Assembly: GCF_016591715.1 (NCBI RefSeq)
Contig: NZ_AP024109.1
Coordinates: 6,570,001-6,634,000 of the forward strand
From: Mesorhizobium sp. J8
Lineage (GTDB): Bacteria; Pseudomonadota; Alphaproteobacteria; Rhizobiales; Rhizobiaceae
DNA: 64,000 bases
Reading direction: 5' to 3'
This document shows, one piece after another, positions 9,905 through 21,137 of the stretch. The notes below the pieces were generated by a model, which made no database searches, was not told the DNA's origin, and worked only from the letters and a program-made list of their open reading frames with translations. The translations under genes were made by a program, and so were the position numbers. Numbering within the stretch: position 1 is the first letter of the stretch; every line of letters begins with the position of its first letter.

Positions 9905-11620
9905 ATGGCTGGTTTCTTCAAGAAGATATTTTCGTTCGGCAGGAAAGAGGTGGTCGAGGAGCGCGTCGACGAGACCGCCCCGCTGCCGCCGATCAAATGG
10001 GACCAGCTGGACGCGCTGAAGCCGGACGCCGAGCAGGCTGCGCCGGCGGAAGTGCTGGCGCGCGAACAGGAGCCCGCGGCGGAAACTGCGCCAGCGGGCG
10101 AACCCTCTCTTGATCTAGCTCCCGCTCCGCCGCCTGAAGAGCCGAAGCCCGAGCCCGCGCCAATCATCCCGCCGACGCCCGAGCCGATCGTTCCGGCCGA
10201 GCCGGAACCGCTGCCGGAGCCTGAACCGGAAGAAGAGCCGCGACCGGCGCCAGAGAAGCCTGAGCCGCCGGCGCCCGAAGAAGTGCCGCCGGCACAACCT
10301 GAGCCTTCCCCCGCGCCGACACCAACGCCCCAACCTGCCCCGCAGGAGGTGCCAGCACCCACGCCAACTCGGCCGGACATCGAGCCTTCGCGTCCGGAAC
10401 CGCAGCCTGAGCCGGCGCCGGTCGAGGTGCCGACGCCCAGCGAGGTTCCCGCCGAGACGCCTGCACCCATCGAGGTGCCGCCGGCGGAGGCGCCTTCCGT
10501 AGAACCATCCGCCGAGGCCGACGCGGAAATCGCGCCTCCCATTCGACAGCCGGCGCCCGTCGAGCCGCAGCCGATCCTTGCCGAGATCGCACCCGAGCAG
10601 GAGGCTGTGCCGTCGCCGGCAAAGCCCGCCGCCGGCAAGGTGACGGTCTCGAAAAAAGTCGAACAGAAGGCCGAGCCGCAAAAGGCGCCGGAGCCGGCGC
10701 CGCGGCGCTCCTGGTTCCAGCGCATGCGCGACGGGCTTGCCCGCTCCTCGCGCGAGCTCACCGGCAACATTGCCGGCGTTTTCACCAAGCGAAAGCTGGA
10801 CGAGGACACGCTGCAGGACCTGGAGGACGTGCTGATCCGCGCCGATCTCGGCGTGGAAACGGCGCTCCGCGTCACCGACTCGCTCGCTTCCAGCCGCTAT
10901 GGCCGCGACGTCTCCGACTCTGAAGTCCGCGCAGTGATGGCCGCGGAGGTGGAGAAGGTGCTGACGCCGGTGGCAAAGCCGCTCGAGCTCGACCTCAGCC
11001 ACAAGCCGCATGTCATCCTGGTCGTCGGCGTCAACGGCACCGGCAAGACGACCACCATCGGCAAATTGGCCGCCAAGCTCACCGACGGCGGCCTCAAGGT
11101 GATGCTGGCCGCCGGCGACACGTTCCGCGCGGCCGCGATCGAGCAGTTGAAGATCTGGGGCGAGCGCACGAAATCGCCCGTCATTGCCACCAAGCTCGGC
11201 GCCGACGCGGCGGGCCTCGCCTATGACGCCTTCGAGAAGGCGAAGGAGGCCGGCTCGGACGTGCTGATCATCGACACGGCCGGGCGCTTGCAGAACAAGA
11301 CCGAGTTGATGGCCGAGCTGGAAAAGATCGTGCGCGTGCTGGGCAAGCTCGATCCGGAAGCGCCGCACACGGTGCTGCAGACGGTCGACGCCACCACGGG
11401 CCAGAACGCGCTGAACCAGGTCGAGATCTTCCGCAACGTCGCCGGCGTCAACGGGCTGGTGATGACCAAGCTGGACGGCACGGCGCGCGGCGGTATTCTG
11501 GTGGCGATCGCCGCCAAGCACCGGCTGCCGGTCTATTTCATCGGCGTCGGCGAGCAGGTCGACGACCTCGAACCGTTTTCCGCCAGCGAATTCGCAAGAG
11601 CAATCGCGGGCGTTGCTTGA
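9905..11620 (+). CDS. ftsY: Signal recognition particle receptor FtsY
   Basis: A 571-residue SRP receptor GTPase that docks ribosome-nascent chains at the inner membrane. [15 protein letters not shown] looks like the membrane-targeting amphipathic helix. Residues about 35-245 are an acidic, Pro/Glu/Ala-rich low-complexity linker. The NG domain follows with Walker [10 protein letters not shown] near 374, DTAGR near 456 and [10 protein letters not shown] near 520. Its partner Ffh is encoded at 46112. The end overlaps a possible TTG start of the next gene. Confidence 0.97.
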   Translation: MAGFFKKIFSFGRKEVVEERVDETAPLPPIKWDQLDALKPDAEQAAPAEVLAREQEPAAETAPAGEPSLDLAPAPPPEEPKPEPAPIIPPTPEPIVPAEPEPLPEPEPEEEPRPAPEKPEPPAPEEVPPAQPEPSPAPTPTPQPAPQEVPAPTPTRPDIEPSRPEPQPEPAPVEVPTPSEVPAETPAPIEVPPAEAPSVEPSAEADAEIAPPIRQPAPVEPQPILAEIAPEQEAVPSPAKPAAGKVTVSKKVEQKAEPQKAPEPAPRRSWFQRMRDGLARSSRELTGNIAGVFTKRKLDEDTLQDLEDVLIRADLGVETALRVTDSLASSRYGRDVSDSEVRAVMAAEVEKVLTPVAKPLELDLSHKPHVILVVGVNGTGKTTTIGKLAAKLTDGGLKVMLAAGDTFRAAAIEQLKIWGERTKSPVIATKLGADAAGLAYDAFEKAKEAGSDVLIIDTAGRLQNKTELMAELEKIVRVLGKLDPEAPHTVLQTVDATTGQNALNQVEIFRNVAGVNGLVMTKLDGTARGGILVAIAAKHRLPVYFIGVGEQVDDLEPFSASEFARAIAGVA

Positions 11621-11680
11621 TTGGCGCGCTTTTTTGAGATGGCCTGCTTTTTGGCCAGATCATGCGCAAGAAGGGTTTTT

Positions 11681-12337
11681 ATGAACATCATCGAACGCGA
11701 CCCGTCCGATCCTCGCCGCAAGCCGATCAACCCAGGCTTGAAGTTCCTGCTCGAGCTTGGTCCCGGCCTCGTGTTCTTCTTCACCACCATCCGCGGCGAG
11801 TGGCTCGCGGAGAAATTCCCGGTGCTCAGCCATCTCGGCGAGCCTATCCTCATCGCCACCGCCTTCTTCATGGTGGCGACCGCGCTTTCGCTCGGCGTCT
11901 CCTGGCTGCTCACGCGCAGCCTGCCGCTGATGCCGCTGGTCTCGGCGATCGTCGTCTTCGTCTTCGGCGCGCTGGCGCTTTACCTGCAGGACAAGACCTT
12001 CGCCTTCATGAAGCCGACCATCATCAATTCGCTGTTCGGCGTAACCCTGCTCGGCGGGCTGCTGTTCGGCCGCTCGCTGCTCGGCTACGTCTTCGATTCC
12101 GCCTTTCAGCTCGATGCAGAGGGCTGGCGCAAGCTGACCTTCCGCTGGGGCCTGTTCTTCCTGTTCCTCGCCGTGCTCAACGAGGTGGTGTGGCGCAACT
12201 TTTCCGAAGCGACCTGGCTTTATTTCAAGGTCTGGGGCACGATCCCGATCACCTTGCTGTTCACCTTCAGCCAGATGCCGCTGATCATGCGCCACTCGCT
12301 GGAGGAGAAAGCCAAGGAAGGGAAGACGGGGAATTAA
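11681..12337 (+). CDS. yciB: Inner membrane-spanning protein YciB (septation protein A)
   Basis: A 218-residue polytopic protein with five to six hydrophobic segments and the family signatures [13 protein letters not shown] at the N-terminus and LNEVVWR..SE..W..FKVWG near the C-terminus. Homologues (YciB/IspA/IspZ) are needed for normal septation or envelope integrity. I chose ATG 11681, which gives [18 protein letters not shown] at 11621 would add a 20-residue tail. It is the last gene of the dapF-mtaB-ftsY-yciB set. Confidence 0.92.
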   Translation: MNIIERDPSDPRRKPINPGLKFLLELGPGLVFFFTTIRGEWLAEKFPVLSHLGEPILIATAFFMVATALSLGVSWLLTRSLPLMPLVSAIVVFVFGALALYLQDKTFAFMKPTIINSLFGVTLLGGLLFGRSLLGYVFDSAFQLDAEGWRKLTFRWGLFFLFLAVLNEVVWRNFSEATWLYFKVWGTIPITLLFTFSQMPLIMRHSLEEKAKEGKTGN

Positions 12338-12386
12338 CGCGAAGCCTTAAAAACGCGCCCGGCGGTTGGGCTTTGAGGGGGACTGC

Positions 12387-13007
12387 ATGGAATTCCTGAC
12401 CACGCGCGACGAGCTGAGGACGATCTACAAGACCCCGCGGCCGACCGACGGCTCGATCCGCAAGGAGCTCAAAAGCCTCGACGGCCATTGCCGCTCCTTC
12501 ATCGGCAAGAGCCCCTTCGTGCTGATCGGTTCCTCCGACGGCGCCGGCAATGCCGATGTGACGCCCAAGGGCGACAAGCCCGGCTTCACCGCCATCCTCG
12601 ACAGCTCGACCATCGCCATTCCCGACCGGCCCGGCAACAACCGGCTGGACACGCTGGAAAACATCATCCGCAACCCGTCCGTCGGGCTGCTCTTCCTCAT
12701 CCCCGGCATGAACGAAACGCTGCGCGTCAATGGCGACGCCCGCATCACCGTCGATACCGTGTTGCGCGAACGCCTGGCCGTCGACGGCAAGGAACCGCAG
12801 AGCGTGATCGTGGTGACGGTCAAGGCGGCCTATATGCATTGCGCCAAGGCCTTCATGCGCTCCGACCTCTGGAAACCGAAGACCTGGTACGATCGCGCCA
12901 CGCTGCCGACGCTCGGCCAGATCATCCGCGACCAGCTGGCGCTGAGCGAAAGCGCCGGCGAGATCGATCGCGAGCTGGACGACGATTACCGCCAGACCAT
13001 GTGGTAG
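12387..13007 (+). CDS. FMN-dependent PPOX-type flavoprotein (MSMEG_1061-like)
   Basis: A 206-residue split-barrel flavoprotein of the pyridoxamine-phosphate-oxidase-like superfamily. Telling segments are SFIGKSPFVLIGSSDGAGN, DVTPKGD, PDRPGNNRLDTLENI and VGLLFLIPGMNETLRVNG, with a conserved C-terminal WKPKTWYDR. These match the MSMEG_1061 subgroup, for which no single reaction is settled. A GAGGGGG element 6-8 bases before ATG 12387 selects this start over an upstream TTG. An FMN reductase gene follows at 37 bp, so the two may share flavin chemistry. Confidence 0.85.
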   Translation: MEFLTTRDELRTIYKTPRPTDGSIRKELKSLDGHCRSFIGKSPFVLIGSSDGAGNADVTPKGDKPGFTAILDSSTIAIPDRPGNNRLDTLENIIRNPSVGLLFLIPGMNETLRVNGDARITVDTVLRERLAVDGKEPQSVIVVTVKAAYMHCAKAFMRSDLWKPKTWYDRATLPTLGQIIRDQLALSESAGEIDRELDDDYRQTMW

Positions 13008-13043
13008 GCTTTCCGGACGACTCAACCTTCGTCCGGCTCTCCC

Positions 13044-13574
13044 TTGACAGAAATCGTCGCCATATCGGGCAGCCTGCGCGCCGCCTCGACCAACTCGGCC
13101 CTGCTTGCGGCATTGGCCGCCAACGCGCCCGCGGATTGCCGTGTCCGGGTCTATGACGGCCTCGGCCGGCTGCCGATCTTCAACCCGGATGACGAGGGCG
13201 AGCGCACGCCGCCCGAAGCGGCGCGCCTGATCGAGATGATCACCCGCGCCGACGGCGTCATCGTCTCCTGCCCAGAATATGCGCATGGCGTGCCCGGTGG
13301 CATGAAGAACGCGCTCGACTGGCTGGTCTCGCGCGACGCCGCGGTCGGCAAGCCGGCGATGCTGGTGCATGCCTCGCCCCGTTCGCTCTATGCGCGGGCG
13401 GCGCTCGCCGAGATCATGCGGACGATGTCGTTGGCGATGTATGAGGAGACGCTGGAGATCGCGCTGCTGGGGAAGAAGCCGGCGGAGATAGGGGCGATCC
13501 TGGCCGAGGATGCGAACCGGCAGGCGATGCGCGGAGCGATCGAGGCTTTCTCCGGGTTCATTCGATCAAAGTGA
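13044..13574 (+). CDS. NADPH-dependent FMN reductase, TTG start
   Basis: A 176-residue flavodoxin-fold oxidoreductase. The phosphate-binding loop is ISGSLRAASTNSALL at residues 7-21, and SCPEYAHGVPGGMKNALDWL is the typical FMN-isoalloxazine and dimer segment of the NADPH:FMN reductase (ArsH/YieF-like) family. It has no ATG at the right place, and TTG 13044 gives the expected MTEIVAISGSLR start. It lies directly after the PPOX flavoprotein on the same strand. Confidence 0.88.
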   Translation: MTEIVAISGSLRAASTNSALLAALAANAPADCRVRVYDGLGRLPIFNPDDEGERTPPEAARLIEMITRADGVIVSCPEYAHGVPGGMKNALDWLVSRDAAVGKPAMLVHASPRSLYARAALAEIMRTMSLAMYEETLEIALLGKKPAEIGAILAEDANRQAMRGAIEAFSGFIRSK

Positions 13575-13603
13575 GCGCTAACCAGCTTCGCTTGCGATCC
13601 TTC

Positions 13604-13762
13604 GCGCCCCCCTCTGCCCTGCCGGGCATCTCCCCCACAAGGGGGGAGATCAGCAGGTTCGGCGCCGGCGCCATTCCTGCAACGTCGGCGATTGGCGAAA
13701 GCCGAGGCGACATCTGATCTCCCCCCTTGTGGGGAGATGTCCGGCAGGACAGAGGGGGGCGC
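13604..13762. repeat. REP-type intergenic palindrome, GCGCCCCCCTCT type
   Basis: Long inverted arms: GCGCCCCCCTCTGCCCTGCC followed by GGGCATCTCCCCCACAAGGG on the left face their near complement, CCCTTGTGGGGAGATGTCCG then GGCAGGACAGAGGGGGGCGC, on the right. About 55 unrelated bases form the apex. The same element occurs at 17368-17526. The position between two convergent genes would let it serve as a bidirectional terminator. Confidence 0.85.
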
Positions 13763-13810
13763 TGTCCCGCCGACCTCTCGCAACTTCCGGGCTGCGGCGT
13801 GCGACGGCCC

Positions 13811-14017
13811 CTACCCCTTCCGCAGCGTCTCGACGTCGGTCTTGCCGACATACCAGTCGCGGGCGTTGACCTCCTCGAACACCACCCAGACATCGTTGTT
13901 GCTGAGCCCGGTGGCTTCCATGATGGCCGACGTCACTTTCTTGGCGATGTCAGCCTTCTTGCCGGCCGGATCGGCGGCGATCACTTCCTTGACGATGCGG
14001 ATGTTGACGAATGGCAT
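13811..14017 (-). CDS. 4-oxalocrotonate tautomerase-family protein
   Basis: A 68-residue protein starting MPFVNIRIVKEV. After Met removal the N-terminal proline would be the catalytic base. The pattern KKADIAKKVTSAIMEATGL and VWVVFEEVNARDWYVG is that of 4-OT/DmpI-like tautomerases, which assemble as hexamers from single beta-alpha-beta units. The physiological substrate is unknown. It lies just downstream of the SMP-30 lactonase gene on the same strand (93-bp gap), which suggests joint function in catabolism. Confidence 0.9.
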   Translation of the reverse strand: MPFVNIRIVKEVIAADPAGKKADIAKKVTSAIMEATGLSNNDVWVVFEEVNARDWYVGKTDVETLRKG

Positions 14018-14110
14018 TTTTCTCCCTCCCTTTGGTTAGGTCCGTGAGCACCGGAAGCGCAGAAACCGCCGGCAGATGGCCGCCGGAGCGGCATTTCCAA
14101 ACAATCTCGC

Positions 14111-15031
14111 TCAATACGTCTTCGCCCCGTTCACCATCAGCCGCACCATATAGAGCGAGGTGGTGCCGGCGATGTAGAGGCAGTTGAGCTTGTTGCCGCC
14201 GAACACGCAGTTGGCGGTCACTTCGGGCACCTTCACCTTGCCGATCAGCGTGCCGTCCGGGTCGTAGCAATGGATGCCGTCGGCAGCGCTTGTCCAGATG
14301 CGCCCGTCCGAATCGAGCCGGAAGCCGTCGAACAGGCCGGCGGTGCAGTCGGCGAACACCTTGCCGCCCGAAACCTTCTTGCCGTGCTTGCCGACGTTGA
14401 AGACTCGCATATGCGCCGGGTTGTTCTCGCCATGCGTGCGGCCGGTGTCGACGACGTAGAGCAGGCTTTCGTCGAGCGAGAAGGCAAGCCCGTTCGGCCG
14501 CACCATGTCGGTGATGACGGCCTCGACGTCGCCGGTCTCCGGATCGACGCGATAGACATTGCAGGCGCCGATCTCGCTTTCGGCCTTGTCGCCCTCATAG
14601 TCGGTGTCGATGCCGTAGCTCGGATCGGTGAACCAGATCGAGCCGTCGGAGCGCACCACCACGTCGTTGGGCGAGTTGAGCCGCTTGCCTTTCCATTTGT
14701 CGGCGATGGTGGTGACCGAGCCGTCGTGCTCGGTGCGGCTGACGCGGCGGCCGGAATGCTCGCAGGTCACCAGCCGGCCCTGGCGGTCGACCGTGTTGCC
14801 GTTGGAATTGCCGGACGGCTGGCGGAACACGCTGACGCTGCCGTCGGTCTCGTCATAGCGCAGCATGCGGTTGTTCGGAATGTCGGACCAGACGACATAG
14901 CGGCCGGCGGCGAACCAGGCCGGTCCTTCCGCCCAGCGGCATCCGGTGAACAGCTTCTCCACCTGCGCGCTGCCGTTGAACAGGCGCGCAAAGCGCGGAT
15001 CGAGAATTTCGTAATAGTCTGCGGCCGCCAT
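14111..15031 (-). CDS. SMP-30/gluconolactonase-family lactonase
   Basis: A 306-residue six-bladed beta-propeller. Metal ligands are recognisable: Glu in WAEGPAWF near residue 36, Asn in LNSPNDVVV, Asn in VRPNGLAFS and Asp in FDGFRLDSDG. This is the SMP-30/Gnl/RegucaIcin-like set that hydrolyses sugar lactones. ATG 15031 has GGGAGG seven bases upstream; an ATG six codons earlier has no such site. The tautomerase gene follows. The substrate is probably a sugar or uronic-acid lactone, which is inference. Confidence 0.9.
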   Translation of the reverse strand: MAAADYYEILDPRFARLFNGSAQVEKLFTGCRWAEGPAWFAAGRYVVWSDIPNNRMLRYDETDGSVSVFRQPSGNSNGNTVDRQGRLVTCEHSGRRVSRTEHDGSVTTIADKWKGKRLNSPNDVVVRSDGSIWFTDPSYGIDTDYEGDKAESEIGACNVYRVDPETGDVEAVITDMVRPNGLAFSLDESLLYVVDTGRTHGENNPAHMRVFNVGKHGKKVSGGKVFADCTAGLFDGFRLDSDGRIWTSAADGIHCYDPDGTLIGKVKVPEVTANCVFGGNKLNCLYIAGTTSLYMVRLMVNGAKTY

Positions 15032-15215
15032 ACATTTTCCTCCCGGCATTCACGTGACGGGGCGGATCAAGCCAGCCCGAAGGCGATCTGGCAAGGCGGC
15101 AGCCAGCAATTTGTATGACAAAACGGATGAGAACTGCGTGAAGCGGACCGGTTTCGTATGCCACGCCGCACGCATGGCCCGTTAGCTTGCGGTTAACCGG
15201 CTATGCGCTGGCTGC

Positions 15216-15255
15216 AATGGTGCATTGCAACATCTTTCTTTTGCAATGCACCATT
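15216..15255. promoter_or_regulatory. 15-bp perfect inverted repeat upstream of the DUF1127 gene
   Basis: AATGGTGCATTGCAA (15216-15230) is repeated in exact inverted form as TTGCAATGCACCATT (15241-15255) with a 10-bp spacer. It lies 72 bp before the DUF1127 ATG. It could be an operator for a dimeric regulator or a hairpin in the untranslated leader. No matching T run argues against a simple terminator. Confidence 0.6.
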
Positions 15256-15326
15256 CCTATGTCATGCTCGCAATCGTCAGGGAGGAACAACCGGCCGCGC
15301 CAATGCGGCATGAAAGGAACCCTGTC

Positions 15327-15491
15327 ATGTTCGACAATCTTGTCTCCCGCGCCCGCGCCAGCATCGCCAAGCGCCGTCATTACAACCGCCTCGTCGCCGA
15401 AATCGAGAACCTGTCCAGCCGCGATCTCGCCGATCTGCGCGCCGACCGTTCGGAAATGCTCTACCAGATCCACAAGCAGATCTACGGCTGA
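15327..15491 (+). CDS. DUF1127 small Arg-rich protein
   Basis: A 54-residue basic protein: MFDNLVSRARASIAKRRHYN, then a conserved L..LS.RDLADLRADR segment. This is the DUF1127 family, whose small members in alphaproteobacteria bind or turn over RNA or influence phosphate, carbon and stress responses (known for the family, not shown here). GAAAGGAAC ends about seven bases before ATG 15327, which decides this start over upstream frames. The long inverted repeat 72 bp upstream suggests dedicated control. Confidence 0.88.
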   Translation: MFDNLVSRARASIAKRRHYNRLVAEIENLSSRDLADLRADRSEMLYQIHKQIYG

Positions 15492-15502
15492 GCTTCGACG
15501 CT

Positions 15503-15785
15503 TTCGTCATCCTCGGGCTTGACCCGAGGATCCATGCCGTGACCTTCGAGCGCCGCAGCGGTGCAGGCACGCGCGCCCACAAGCGCCAGTTCTTGACCGC
15601 GGGGTTCTACGATCAACGTCACGGAATGGATTCTAGAGCAATTCCAGGAAAAGTGTGAGCGGTTTTCCGTCAGGAATTGCGTCAAAACAAAGAGATAGAG
15701 CGGTTCGCCGTTTCCGTGAAACGGTGAGACGCTCTAGGGTCTGCGCTGCGTCGCTTCGCTCCTTGCTTCGCCCTAGAATGACGAT
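15503..15785. repeat. Nested intergenic palindromes
   Basis: This 308-bp gene-free gap is filled by an outer palindrome of the CGTCATCC type (left arm from 15503, right arm ending CCCTAGAATGACGA) that is split by an inner element at 15633-15737. The inner element starts CTAGAGCAATTCCAGGAAAA and ends GAGACGCTCTAG, with CTAGAGC/GCTCTAG termini, and is a well-known abundant rhizobial repeat. It sits at the CTAG inside the outer right arm. Confidence 0.82.
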
Positions 15786-15799
15786 GGACGGGAGGCGCC

Positions 15800-16378
15800 T
15801 CAGCCCGGCGCCGACAGCGCTTTCTCGATCTGCGGCAGCAGCAGGTCGCGCGCCGACTCCGGCGTCAGCGGCCCGACATGCTTGTAGGCGATCTTGCCGT
15901 CCTTGCCGATGACGAAGGTCTCCGGCACGCCGTAGACGCCCCAGTCGATCGCCGCGCGTCCGGCCGGATCGACGCCGATCGCCTGATACGGATTGCCGAG
16001 ATCGCCAAGGAAGCGGCGGGCGTTTTCCGGCTGGTCCTTGTAGTTCAGCGCGGCGAGCGTGAAGCGCTTGTCCTGCGAGAGGCCGAGAAGCACCGGATGC
16101 TCTTCCCGGCACGGCGCGCACCAGGACGCGAACACGTTGACCAGCGTCACCTTGCCGGCGAAGTCTTTTGACTCGAGTCCAGGCAGATTGGCGCCCTCGA
16201 GCGGCGGCAGGTCGGTCTGCGGCGCCGGCAGGCCGATCAGCGCCGAGGGGATTTCCGAAGCGTCACGGCCCGACAGAAGCTGCGACAGGAACAGGCCGGC
16301 CAGCCCCAGGAACACCAGCAGCGGCAAAAGCACGAACAGGCGGCGGCGCGGCGCCGGAGCTTCGGTTTCGAGGCTCAT
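15800..16378 (-). CDS. ccmG: Cytochrome c maturation thioredoxin CcmG/DsbE
   Basis: A 192-residue membrane-anchored, periplasm-facing thioredoxin that reduces apocytochrome c cysteines before haem attachment. It has one N-terminal anchor (LFVLLPLLVFLGLAGLFLSQ), the active site ASWCAPCREEHP near residue 90 and the cis-Pro loop VYGVPETFVIGKDG. Its ATG overlaps the ccmD stop (ATGA), which indicates coupled translation. It is the last gene of the ccm cluster here. Confidence 0.95.
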   Translation of the reverse strand: MSLETEAPAPRRRLFVLLPLLVFLGLAGLFLSQLLSGRDASEIPSALIGLPAPQTDLPPLEGANLPGLESKDFAGKVTLVNVFASWCAPCREEHPVLLGLSQDKRFTLAALNYKDQPENARRFLGDLGNPYQAIGVDPAGRAAIDWGVYGVPETFVIGKDGKIAYKHVGPLTPESARDLLLPQIEKALSAPG

Positions 16379-16548
16379 GGTTTTGCCGCTCCGGATTTGT
16401 CGGAGCGCCGCCTCACACCAGCGGCTTCGAGCGCGGCGAGCTCGCGCTTGCGCGCCCGCTGGTCGAGCAGGATCCAGCCGATCAGTCCGGCCAGGACGAC
16501 GGCCGTGATGGCATAGGCGGCGGTGACGAACAGGACGTGCGCGCTCAC
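16375..16548 (-). CDS. ccmD: Haem exporter protein CcmD, GTG start
   Basis: A 57-residue protein with one transmembrane helix (FVTAAYAITAVVLAGLIGWI) and a basic cytoplasmic tail (LLDQRARKRELAALEAAG), the classic CcmD layout. CcmD helps release holo-CcmE from the CcmABC complex. The start is GTG 16548, and the stop overlaps the ccmG ATG. It would normally directly follow ccmC. Here only 117 bp separate it from ccmB, with no ccmC between. Confidence 0.9.
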   Translation of the reverse strand: MSAHVLFVTAAYAITAVVLAGLIGWILLDQRARKRELAALEAAGVRRRSDKSGAAKP

Positions 16549-16665
16549 AGCGACCGCTCCCTGCTTTTGGCCATGTCAACCGTTCCGATCATGTCTTTTC
16601 ATAACCTTGCACCAGCCGGTCCGCAATTTGTCGCGGTGCCGCAGTGGGCCAACGCCTTCTTCGCC

Positions 16666-17331
16666 TCAATCCGTCCCATGCCGCAGCGCCAACGCCGCCG
16701 CCAAGGGACCCAGCACCGCAAGAAACAGCGTCAGCGCGGCGAGAATGAGGAATGGCTGCAGGAACGGCGCCGGATCGGCGACGGCGCCATAGCTTGCCGA
16801 AACACCGAAGATCAGCACCGGAATGGTGAGCGGCAGCACCAGCACCGAGATCAGCAGTCCGCCGCGCGGCAGCGCCACCGCCACCGCCGCACCCGCGGCG
16901 CCAATGAAGGTGATGGCCGGCGTGCCAACAAGGAGCGTCAGCGCCGTGGCGCCGATGCCGAGCGGCTCCATGTTCATGAACAGGCCGAGCAGGGGTGCGG
17001 CGACAACCAGCGGCAGCACGCTGCCCGTCCAATGCGCCAGGCATTTGGTCAGCACCGTCAGCGCCAGCATGTGCCGGTCGCCGTTGAGCACCAGCAGATC
17101 GAGCGAGCCGTCCTCGCGGTCGGCCTGGAACAGCCGATCGAGCCCGAGCAGGCAAGCAAGCAGCGCCGCGATCCACAGGATCGCCGGACCAATGCGGGCG
17201 AGCAGGTTGAGGTCCGGGCCGACGCCGAACGGGATGGTGACGATGACGGCGAGGAAGAAGATCACGCCGATCAGCGCCCCGCCGCCGGCGCGGATCGAGA
17301 GGCGGATGTCGCGCAGGAAGAGGGACCACAT
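16666..17331 (-). CDS. ccmB: Haem exporter membrane protein CcmB
   Basis: A 221-residue protein with six predicted membrane spans, the permease-like subunit of the CcmAB ATPase. The N-terminus MWSLFLRDIRLSIRAGGGAL and the LNGDRHMLALTVLTKCLAHW segment match the family. ATG 17331 is unambiguous. A REP-type palindrome lies between it and the upstream ccmA, so the two subunit genes, usually adjacent or overlapping, are separated by 211 bp. Confidence 0.95.
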   Translation of the reverse strand: MWSLFLRDIRLSIRAGGGALIGVIFFLAVIVTIPFGVGPDLNLLARIGPAILWIAALLACLLGLDRLFQADREDGSLDLLVLNGDRHMLALTVLTKCLAHWTGSVLPLVVAAPLLGLFMNMEPLGIGATALTLLVGTPAITFIGAAGAAVAVALPRGGLLISVLVLPLTIPVLIFGVSASYGAVADPAPFLQPFLILAALTLFLAVLGPLAAALALRHGTD

Positions 17332-17367
17332 TACGTCGTGATCCCTTTGCAGGGTTTGCGTTCCTTC

Positions 17368-17526
17368 GCGCCCCCCTCTGGCCTGCCGGCCATCTCCCCC
17401 ACAAGGGGGGAGATTGGCTGTTTCAGCGCCCCGCTTACTCTTTCGACGTCGACTATTGGCGAAATCGCCGGCGACGTCTGATCTCCCCCCAAGTGGGGGA
17501 GATGGCCGGCAGGCCAGAGGGGGGCG
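17368..17526. repeat. REP-type palindrome inside the ccm cluster
   Basis: The same GCGCCCCCCTCT...AGAGGGGGGCGC element as at 13604-13762: arms of about 50 bp around an unrelated apex. It stands between ccmA and ccmB, which are co-directional, so it may attenuate or stabilise the ccm transcript. Confidence 0.85.
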
Positions 17527-17542
17527 CCGTAGAGCACCGACA

Positions 17543-18151
17543 TCAAAGAACCTGCCCCATCCCTAACACCTTCGCCCCCTCCAACCCCAGCGGCAGATGC
17601 GTGGCCGCCACCACGATCCCTCCATCGCGCAGATGCCCGTGCATCAACCCCGCGAACCGCTCCTCCGAAGCCTTGTCCAACCCCGCCGTCGGCTCGTCCA
17701 ACAGCCAGACCGGCCGCCGGCTGACCAGAAGCTTGGCAATCGAGGCGCGCCGCCGCTGCCCGGTCGACAGATAGCCGAAAGGCAAATGCCCGAGCCCACC
17801 GAGCGCCACCGTCTCCAGCGCCTCCTCCACGCCCAGTCCGGACTCCCCCTGAAAAGCGCGCCAGAAGCCGAGATTCTCCTCGACGCTGAGCGCCGTCTTC
17901 ATCGCGTTGAGATGGCCGAGATAATGCGCGGCTGAGGCGACCGTCGGGAAAGCCTCGCCGCCACCTTCGAATCGAACCTTTCCTTCGGCGACCGGCAACA
18001 ACCCGGCGACGATCCTCAGCAGCGTCGATTTGCCCGCGCCGTTCGGTCCCGTGACGATGAGCGCCTCGCCCTTGTCGAGCGCGAAGCCGATGTTGGAGAA
18101 AACCGTCTCGCCGCCGCGCTCGCCGCCCAGATTTTCGGCGATCAGCCGCAT
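17543..18151 (-). CDS. ccmA: Haem exporter ATP-binding protein CcmA
   Basis: A 202-residue ABC ATPase. Walker A GPNGAGKST is near residue 34, the signature LSTGQRRRASIAKLL near 130 and Walker B VWLLDEPTAGLD near 150. It uses ATP to free holo-CcmE from CcmC/CcmD. ATG 18151 gives MRLIAENLGGERGG; a GTG at 18172 would add seven residues. It is divergent from acnA, as usual in rhizobia. Confidence 0.95.
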   Translation of the reverse strand: MRLIAENLGGERGGETVFSNIGFALDKGEALIVTGPNGAGKSTLLRIVAGLLPVAEGKVRFEGGGEAFPTVASAAHYLGHLNAMKTALSVEENLGFWRAFQGESGLGVEEALETVALGGLGHLPFGYLSTGQRRRASIAKLLVSRRPVWLLDEPTAGLDKASEERFAGLMHGHLRDGGIVVAATHLPLGLEGAKVLGMGQVL

Positions 18152-18217
18152 TCTTGCCCGTCCCGAAAGCACCTTTTCGGAGCCGTTTCCGGCTCACGCA
18201 AATTCGTCTTTCGACTG

Positions 18218-18234
18218 TCTAGAACTATTCCAGG
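18218..18234. promoter_or_regulatory. Possible Irr/ICE-like iron box upstream of acnA
   Basis: TCTAGAACTATTCCAGG is an imperfect palindrome like the rhizobial iron control element TTTAGAA-N3-TTCTAAA, in the 283-bp divergent gap between ccmA and acnA. Aconitase is a known Irr target in rhizobia. The match has several mismatches and also resembles the start of the abundant TCTAGAGC repeat, so this is tentative. Confidence 0.35.
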
Positions 18235-18434
18235 AAATTCTCTATATGCGGTTCATCCGTGCCAGCGGTCGGCGCGGGATCAGAATTAGCGCCGAACCAG
18301 CGCACGCGCCGCCTTGAACGGCTCGGGTTGCTTGGGAGCGGACAGCGGAAATGGCCGTACCCGCACCTTTGCGCGTGATTGCATGCCAACGGCGTCCGTT
18401 CCCTTTCAGGCTGAACAGACAAGGACGGATCGCC

Positions 18435-21125
<2,691 letters not shown>

Positions 21126-21137
21126 GTAGGGAAATAA

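Noticed and set aside
11621..11680. A longer yciB start at TTG 11621
   Set aside because: It would add a Cys/Arg-rich tail unlike the family. ATG 11681 gives the usual N-terminus.
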